Below, in pieces: positions 59,399-64,000 of a stretch of DNA of 64,000 nt; within the stretch, counting starts at the first letter, position 1; the number at the start of each line of letters is the position of its first letter. The position numbers were made by a program, and so were the translations under genes. The notes beneath the pieces were generated by a model, which searched no databases, was not told the DNA's origin, and worked only from the letters and a program-made list of their open reading frames with translations. Source of the DNA: Pseudomonas sp. Irchel s3f7 (GTDB lineage: Bacteria > Pseudomonadota > Gammaproteobacteria > Pseudomonadales > Pseudomonadaceae); NCBI RefSeq assembly GCF_900187615.1, contig NZ_FYDO01000027.1, positions 34,229 through 98,228 of the forward strand, written 5' to 3'.

Positions 59399-59881
59399 TC
59401 AGCTCAGCGCTTTTTCTATTGCGTGAACGATGGTTGGATCGTCCGGAGCGGTACGTGGCGAGAACCGCGCCAACACACGACCGTCCTTGCCCAGCAGGAA
59501 TTTTTCGAAGTTCCAGGTAATGTCACCCGGGAATTCCGCGCCCTCGCCCGCCAGCAGGCGATACAACTGATGACGGTCATGCCCGTTGACTTCCAGCTTG
59601 CTGGACAGCGGAAACGTCACGCCATAGTTGAGGCTGCAGAAATCCTTGATCTCTTGTTCGCTGCCTGGTTCCTGCCCGGCAAACTGGTTGCACGGCAAGC
59701 CCAGGACGCTGAAACCCTTGGCCTTGAATTGCTGGTAGAGGTTTTCCAGCGCTGCGTACTGCGGGGTCAAGCCACATTTGGAGGCGACATTGACCACCAG
59801 CACGACTTGCCCTTTGAAAGGCGCCAGCGGTAGCTCCTGTCCATCCAGGGCTGTCAATTTAAGGTCGTGAAAAGCACTCAT
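59399..59881 (-). CDS. glutathione peroxidase family protein
   Basis: A 160-residue thiol peroxidase of the glutathione peroxidase family. The peroxidatic residue is Cys36 in VNVASKCGLTPQY (cysteine, not selenocysteine); the Gln and Trp of the catalytic tetrad are in PCNQFAGQEPGS and DITWNFEKFLL. Many bacterial members use thioredoxin instead of glutathione; Cys64 in the LPCNQF loop could be involved. ATG 59881 begins MSAFHDLKL. It is a single gene with slyD upstream on the same strand. Confidence 0.92.
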   Translation of the reverse strand: MSAFHDLKLTALDGQELPLAPFKGQVVLVVNVASKCGLTPQYAALENLYQQFKAKGFSVLGLPCNQFAGQEPGSEQEIKDFCSLNYGVTFPLSSKLEVNGHDRHQLYRLLAGEGAEFPGDITWNFEKFLLGKDGRVLARFSPRTAPDDPTIVHAIEKALS

Positions 59882-59943
59882 GACGTACTCCAGATTCCCG
59901 TGTTCTTCTCGATACAGCCTCTTGGCGGTGTCGGCCGCAGACT

Positions 59944-59967
59944 AAAAAGGCGCCCTCGGGCGCCTCT
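59944..59967 (-). terminator. terminator after slyD
   Basis: AGGCGCCC/GGGCGCCT stem with a tiny loop, followed on the minus strand by TTTTTAG. It lies 27 bases beyond the slyD stop. Confidence 0.85.
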
Positions 59968-59993
59968 CCAGTTATCTGAGCTTAGCGCAGAAA

Positions 59994-60479
59994 TCAGTGG
60001 TGATGGCCACCTTCGCCATGGACGTGACCATGGGCGATTTCTTCCTGGCTGGCATCACGGATGTTGATGATCTTGACCTGGAAGTTCAGGCGCTGACCCG
60101 CCAACGGGTGGTTGCCGTCGACAGTCACGTCGTCGCCGTCCAGATCGCGGATGGTCACGATCTGCATCTGGCCGTCTGGCGCGGATGCGTGGAACTGCAT
60201 GCCCACTTCCAGTTCGTCAACGCCTTCGAACATGCTGCGGCTCAGGGTGCTGACCAGTTCGGCAGCGTATTCGCCGTAAGCGTCTTCAGGTTCTACGGCT
60301 ACAGTCAGTTCGTCGCCGACTGCTTTGCCTTCCAGGGCTTTTTCCAGGCCCGGGATGATGTTGCCTGCGCCTTGCAGGTAGACCAGCGGCGCGCCGCCGG
60401 CGGAGCTGTCGATGACCTCACCAGCGTCGTTGGTCAGGGTATAGTCGATGGAGACAGCCTTATTGGCGGCGATCAGCAT
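59994..60479 (-). CDS. slyD: FKBP-type peptidyl-prolyl isomerase SlyD
   Basis: A 161-residue SlyD: an FKBP domain (residues 1-70 and 130-150; SIDYTLTNDAGEVIDSSAGGAPLVYLQGAGNIIPGLEKALEG), an inserted IF chaperone domain (about 70-130), and a metal-binding His-rich tail (HGHVHGEGGHHH). It acts as prolyl isomerase, chaperone and nickel-binding protein. ATG 60479 (MLIAANKAVS) is the family start. It faces away from the DUF3565 gene, whose start overlaps it by two bases on the other strand. Confidence 0.94.
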   Translation of the reverse strand: MLIAANKAVSIDYTLTNDAGEVIDSSAGGAPLVYLQGAGNIIPGLEKALEGKAVGDELTVAVEPEDAYGEYAAELVSTLSRSMFEGVDELEVGMQFHASAPDGQMQIVTIRDLDGDDVTVDGNHPLAGQRLNFQVKIINIRDASQEEIAHGHVHGEGGHHH

Positions 60480-60774
60480 GGGGCGAGACCTTTTGCATAA
60501 GAATATTGAAAGACCAAGTTTAGCGAAGCAATCGTCCGAAAGCGAACACAACCCGGACAGACGGGATTCGACGATCACCGGCTTCCATCAGGACGAAGAC
60601 GGCCACTGGGTGGCCGAGCTTTCCTGCGGCCATACCCAACATCTGCGACACCAGCCACCCTGGCAATCCCGGGCCTGGGTGATGGACCCCGCGCAACGCC
60701 TGGAAAAAATAGGCCAGTCCTTTGACTGCGGTTGGTGCGCACAAGGCTCGGTTAGCGATAACCTTGGCGACTGA
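60478..60774 (+). CDS. DUF3565 family protein
   Basis: A 98-residue protein with the Pseudomonas DUF3565 block GFHQDEDGHWVAELSCGHTQHLRHQPPWQSRAWVMDPAQR and a final DCGWCAQG; the Cys and His residues (SCGHTQHLRH, CGWC) suggest a small zinc-binding domain. Function unknown. The start is uncertain: ATG 60478 overlaps the slyD start region, while TTG 60493, with GGGGCGAG in front, would give 93 residues. It precedes pta by 60 nt on the same strand. Confidence 0.78.
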   Translation: MGRDLLHKNIERPSLAKQSSESEHNPDRRDSTITGFHQDEDGHWVAELSCGHTQHLRHQPPWQSRAWVMDPAQRLEKIGQSFDCGWCAQGSVSDNLGD

Positions 60775-60834
60775 ATTTCGGTAGATCGCCAGTTATAGGC
60801 TTTCACCATTGCCATGCACCTCCAGAGAATCCGC

Positions 60835-62934
60835 ATGCAAACTTTTTTTATCGCGCCCACCGATTTTGGTGTCGGTCTGACCTCCATCAGCCTCGGGCTG
60901 GTGCGCACACTTGAGCGGGCCGGGCTCAAGGTTGGTTTTTTCAAACCCATCGCTCAGCCGCATCCCGGTGATACGGGACCTGAGCGATCCACCGAACTGG
61001 TGGCGCGCACCCACGGGTTGAAACCGCCTCAGCCATTGGGCCTGGCCCACGTCGAGCGCATGCTTGGCGACGGTCAGCTGGATGAGTTGCTCGAAGAAAT
61101 CATCACGCTTTATCAGCAAGCCGCGGTCGGCAAAGACGTGCTGATCGTCGAAGGCATGGTCCCGACCCGCAGCGCCAGTTACGCTGCGCGGGTCAACTTG
61201 CACCTGGCCAAGAGCCTGGACGCCGAGGTGATCCTGGTCTCGGCGCCGGAAAACGAAGTGCTGACCGAACTCTCCGGTCGCGTGGAGTTGCAGGCGCAGC
61301 TGTTTGGCGGCCCGAAAGACCCGAAAGTGCTCGGCGTGATTCTCAACAAGGTCAAGACTGACGAAAGCATGGAGGCCTTCGCTTCACGCCTCAAAGAGCA
61401 TTCGCCGTTGCTGCGTAGCGGAGACTTCCGTCTGCTGGGCTGCATCCCGTTCCAGCCGGAACTGAACGCCCCGCGCACCCGCGACGTCGCCGACTTGATG
61501 GGCGCACAAGTGCTCAACGCCGGGGACTATGAAACCCGGCGCATGACCAAAATCATCATCTGCGCCCGCACCATGCGCAACACCGTGGAGCTGCTCAAGC
61601 CCGGCGTGCTGGTGGTGACCCCCGGCGATCGCGACGACATCATCCTCGCCGTCAGCCTCGCGGCCATGAACGGCGTTCCATTGGCCGGCCTGTTGCTGAC
61701 CAGTGACACCCTGCCCGACCCGCGCATCATGGACCTTTGCCGTGGCGCCTTGCAGGCCGGTCTGCCGGTGTTGTCGGTAAGCACCGGTTCCTACGACACC
61801 GCCAACCAGCTCAATGGCCTGAACAAGGAAATCCCGATTGACGACCGCGAGCGTGCGGAGATCATCACCGATTTCGTCGCCAGCCATCTGGATGCCAACT
61901 GGCTGCACCAGCGCTGCGGCACCCCGCGTGAAATGCGTTTGTCGCCGGCGGTGTTCCGCTATCAATTGATCCAGCGTGCCCAGGTCGCGAACAAACGCAT
62001 CGTGTTGCCCGAAGGATGCGAGCCGCTGACCGTGCAAGCCGCGGCAATCTGTCAGGCCCGTGGCATCGCGCGTTGCGTGTTGCTGGCCAAACCCGAGGAT
62101 GTGCAAGCCGTCGCCCGCGCCCAGGGGATCGAGCTGCCGCCAGGCTTGGAAATACTTGATCCGGACCTGATCCGCGAACGCTACGTCGAGCCGATGGTTT
62201 CCCTGCGCAAGAGCAAAAGCCTCAACGCGCCAATGGCCGAGCAGCAACTGGAAGACACCGTCGTGATCGGCACCATGATGCTGGCGCTCGATGAAGTCGA
62301 TGGCCTGGTGTCGGGCGTGATTCACTCCACCGCCAACACCATTCGCCCTGCCCTTCAACTGATTAAGACGGCGCCGGGTTGCACGCTGGTGTCGTCGGTG
62401 TTCTTCATGCTGTTTCCAGAGGAAGTGCTGGTCTACGGTGACTGCGTAATGAACCCGCACCCAAGCGCCAGCGAACTGGCCGAGATCGCCCTGCAAAGCG
62501 CGGATTCGGCGGCGGCCTTCGGCATCACGCCGCGGGTGGCGATGATCAGCTATTCCAGTGGCGAATCGGCCAGCGGCGAAGAAGTCGAGAAGGTCCGCGA
62601 AGCGACCCTCCTCGCCCATGAACAGCAAAGCTCGCTGCTGATCGACGGCCCATTGCAATACGACGCCGCCGCCAACGAAACCGTGGCCCGACAACTGGCG
62701 CCGAACAGTCAGGTGGCCGGTCGTGCCACGGTGTTCGTGTTCCCCGACCTCAACACCGGCAACACCACCCACAAAGCCGTGCAGCGCAGCGCCGACTGCG
62801 TCAGCCTCGGACCAATGCTGCAAGGCTTGCGCAAACCGGTGAACGATTTGCCGCGCGGTGCGCAAGTCGACGACATCGTCTACACCATCGCGTTGACCGC
62901 GATTCAAGCCGCCAACCGACCTATGGATGTGTAA
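60835..62934 (+). CDS. pta: phosphate acetyltransferase (long form)
   Basis: A 699-residue phosphotransacetylase that interconverts acetyl-CoA and acetyl phosphate. It has the long three-part layout: an N-terminal DRTGG/P-loop-like domain (TFFIAPTDFGVGLTSISLGLVRTLERAGLKVGFFKP), a middle domain, and the C-terminal catalytic PTA domain (from about 370; RIVLPEGCEPLTVQAAAICQARG, SGVIHSTANTIRPALQLI, MISYSSGESASGEEVEKV). ATG 60835 (MQTFFIAPTD) is used. In P. aeruginosa pta is next to ackA and slyD; here slyD and a DUF3565 gene are present but ackA is not. It abuts the acyltransferase gene. Confidence 0.95.
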   Translation: MQTFFIAPTDFGVGLTSISLGLVRTLERAGLKVGFFKPIAQPHPGDTGPERSTELVARTHGLKPPQPLGLAHVERMLGDGQLDELLEEIITLYQQAAVGKDVLIVEGMVPTRSASYAARVNLHLAKSLDAEVILVSAPENEVLTELSGRVELQAQLFGGPKDPKVLGVILNKVKTDESMEAFASRLKEHSPLLRSGDFRLLGCIPFQPELNAPRTRDVADLMGAQVLNAGDYETRRMTKIIICARTMRNTVELLKPGVLVVTPGDRDDIILAVSLAAMNGVPLAGLLLTSDTLPDPRIMDLCRGALQAGLPVLSVSTGSYDTANQLNGLNKEIPIDDRERAEIITDFVASHLDANWLHQRCGTPREMRLSPAVFRYQLIQRAQVANKRIVLPEGCEPLTVQAAAICQARGIARCVLLAKPEDVQAVARAQGIELPPGLEILDPDLIRERYVEPMVSLRKSKSLNAPMAEQQLEDTVVIGTMMLALDEVDGLVSGVIHSTANTIRPALQLIKTAPGCTLVSSVFFMLFPEEVLVYGDCVMNPHPSASELAEIALQSADSAAAFGITPRVAMISYSSGESASGEEVEKVREATLLAHEQQSSLLIDGPLQYDAAANETVARQLAPNSQVAGRATVFVFPDLNTGNTTHKAVQRSADCVSLGPMLQGLRKPVNDLPRGAQVDDIVYTIALTAIQAANRPMDV

Positions 62935-63840
62935 ATGCTGGATTTCCTACCTGCTCCGCTACGCGGTGTGATTGCCGCGTTGCTGTTGGCCCTGAACACG
63001 ATTTTGCTTTGCTCGTTTCTGTTCTGTGTGGCGCTCGTCAAAGTATTGCCGTTTGCCCTCACCCAGCGCCTCGCGGGCTGGCTGATGAGCCATACCCACG
63101 AAGCGTGGATCAGCCTCAACAAAGGCTGGATGAACCTGGTGCGGCGTACTCGCTGGCACGTCAGCGGGCTGCAGGGCCTGGACTATCAGCACTCGTATCT
63201 GATCACCAGCAACCACCAGAGCTGGGTCGATATCCTGGTGCTGCAATACGTGCTCAATCGGCGCATCCAGCCGCTGAAGTTTTTTCTGAAACAGGAACTG
63301 ATCTGGGTGCCGGTGATTGGTCTGGCGTGGTGGGCGCTGGGCTTTCCGTTCATGAAGCGCTACTCCAAGGCGTATCTGGAGAAGCACCCGGAGAAGAAAG
63401 GCAAAGACCTGGAAACCACACGCAAGACCTGCGCTAAGTTTCGCAACAACCCGGTGGGCATTTTCAACTTTGTTGAAGGCACACGTTTTACCGAGGGCAA
63501 ACATGCCCAGCAGAAATCACCGCTCCGTTATCTGCTCAAGCCCAAGGCTGGCGGCATCGCTTTTGTGCTGGATGCCATGGGCGAGCAGTTGGAATCGATC
63601 GTCAACGTGACCATCCACTATCCGGCCGGGCGCCCAGGTTTCTGGGATTTGCTGTGCGGGAATGTGGCTGATGTCGTGGCGCATTTTGAAGAGCTGAAGA
63701 TTCCGCCGCAGTTCATTGGCAAGAACTACGACCAGGACGGTGAGTACCGATTGCAGTTCCAGGGCTGGATCAATCAGCTGTGGCTGGACAAGGATGCGTT
63801 GCTCGACCAGATGCACCGCGAGTATACCGCCAAGTCTTGA
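62935..63840 (+). CDS. PlsC-like acyltransferase (YihG type)
   Basis: A 301-residue membrane-anchored acyltransferase. An N-terminal hydrophobic stretch (10-45) is followed by the PlsC domain with the catalytic H-x4-D box NHQSWVD (His94-Asp99), a second motif at KRYSKAYL, and the substrate motif FVEGTRFTEG. It resembles the YihG/PA0834 group of 1-acylglycerol-3-phosphate-type acyltransferases. ATG 62935 directly follows the pta stop codon (TAAATG), so the two genes are coupled. Confidence 0.88.
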   Translation: MLDFLPAPLRGVIAALLLALNTILLCSFLFCVALVKVLPFALTQRLAGWLMSHTHEAWISLNKGWMNLVRRTRWHVSGLQGLDYQHSYLITSNHQSWVDILVLQYVLNRRIQPLKFFLKQELIWVPVIGLAWWALGFPFMKRYSKAYLEKHPEKKGKDLETTRKTCAKFRNNPVGIFNFVEGTRFTEGKHAQQKSPLRYLLKPKAGGIAFVLDAMGEQLESIVNVTIHYPAGRPGFWDLLCGNVADVVAHFEELKIPPQFIGKNYDQDGEYRLQFQGWINQLWLDKDALLDQMHREYTAKS

Positions 63841-63970
63841 GGTGCCTGTTCCGGCCTCATCGCTGGCAAGCCAGCTTGTATGTTTAGACTTGAAGGGGTG
63901 GGTGGGACTAAAGCCTCGCTTCTGACTCTGACCAGTACAGACCGTGGGAGACATCGTCCCACCCCTTCAC

Positions 63971-64000
63971 CTAATGCGCCGATAAGGAATGCATCGGCTC
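63971..64000 (-). CDS. possible 3' end of a minus-strand gene
   Basis: At the right edge the minus strand reads EPMHSLSAH and a TAG stop (63971-63973). An inverted pair GGGGTGGGTGGGAC (from 63894) and GTCCCACCCC (63956-63965) just beyond it could be part of a terminator. Only nine codons are visible, so it may be chance. Confidence 0.3.
   Translation of the reverse strand, partial: EPMHSLSAH

Noticed and set aside
61384..62907. 507-codon frame opposite pta
   Set aside because: Shadow of pta; composition dominated by Arg, His, Gln and Gly as expected for antisense frames.

Overview
This 64 kb window is a stretch of Pseudomonas chromosome, most like the P. fluorescens group. The evidence is uniformly high GC, gene orders typical of Pseudomonas (cyoABCDE, hmp/norR, hmgA-fahA-maiA with divergent hmgR, slyD/pta), Pseudomonas-restricted small families (DUF3077, DUF3509, DUF3565), and many GTAGGAGC-type REP palindromes between genes. 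I see no tRNA, rRNA, CRISPR array or insertion sequence.

Bases 1-9684 are the most unusual part. Nine minus-strand genes form two tight operons: an MFS transporter, an ATP-grasp ligase, a RidA protein and a cupin, then a glutathione transferase, a KamA-like radical SAM enzyme, a class IV aminotransferase, a TauD/TfdA-type dioxygenase and an AurF-like di-iron oxygenase cut by the window edge. A divergent MocR-type (GntR plus aminotransferase) regulator sits at the promoter end. This looks like a biosynthetic cluster for a small modified amino acid or dipeptide, with no NRPS or PKS in the visible part. I cannot match it to a known product.

Bases 9700-24600 hold a DUF3077 gene with a structured, C4-like antisense leader, a toxin-antitoxin pair whose toxin carries a one-base frameshift, the cytochrome bo oxidase operon, dsbB, flavohaemoglobin and its NorR regulator with three GT-N7-AC enhancer sites, cheV, a 2-ketoaldonate reductase and small proteins.

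Bases 24600-38300 carry an EamA exporter with an AraC regulator, an HPF-like protein, a LysR/L-serine dehydratase pair, DUF3509, psiE, LexA-controlled yebG, a leucine-dehydrogenase homologue with an unusual active-site substitution, a SirB1-like protein, and the homogentisate pathway with HmgR and its operator.

Bases 38300-53100 carry a MalT-like LuxR regulator next to DUF1329 and DUF1302 envelope proteins, an AmpDh3-like peptidoglycan amidase, an SDR, an alpha/beta hydrolase with a class II aldolase, and a likely light-sensing module (short LOV protein, unknown 201-aa protein, LitR-like MerR regulator lacking the B12-binding histidine, folM), then DUF1244 and HopJ-family proteins.

Bases 53300-64000 are mostly housekeeping: class III aminotransferase, trxB, cysZ, glycosyltransferase, Old Yellow Enzyme homologue, glutathione peroxidase, slyD, DUF3565, pta (with no adjacent ackA) and an acyltransferase.
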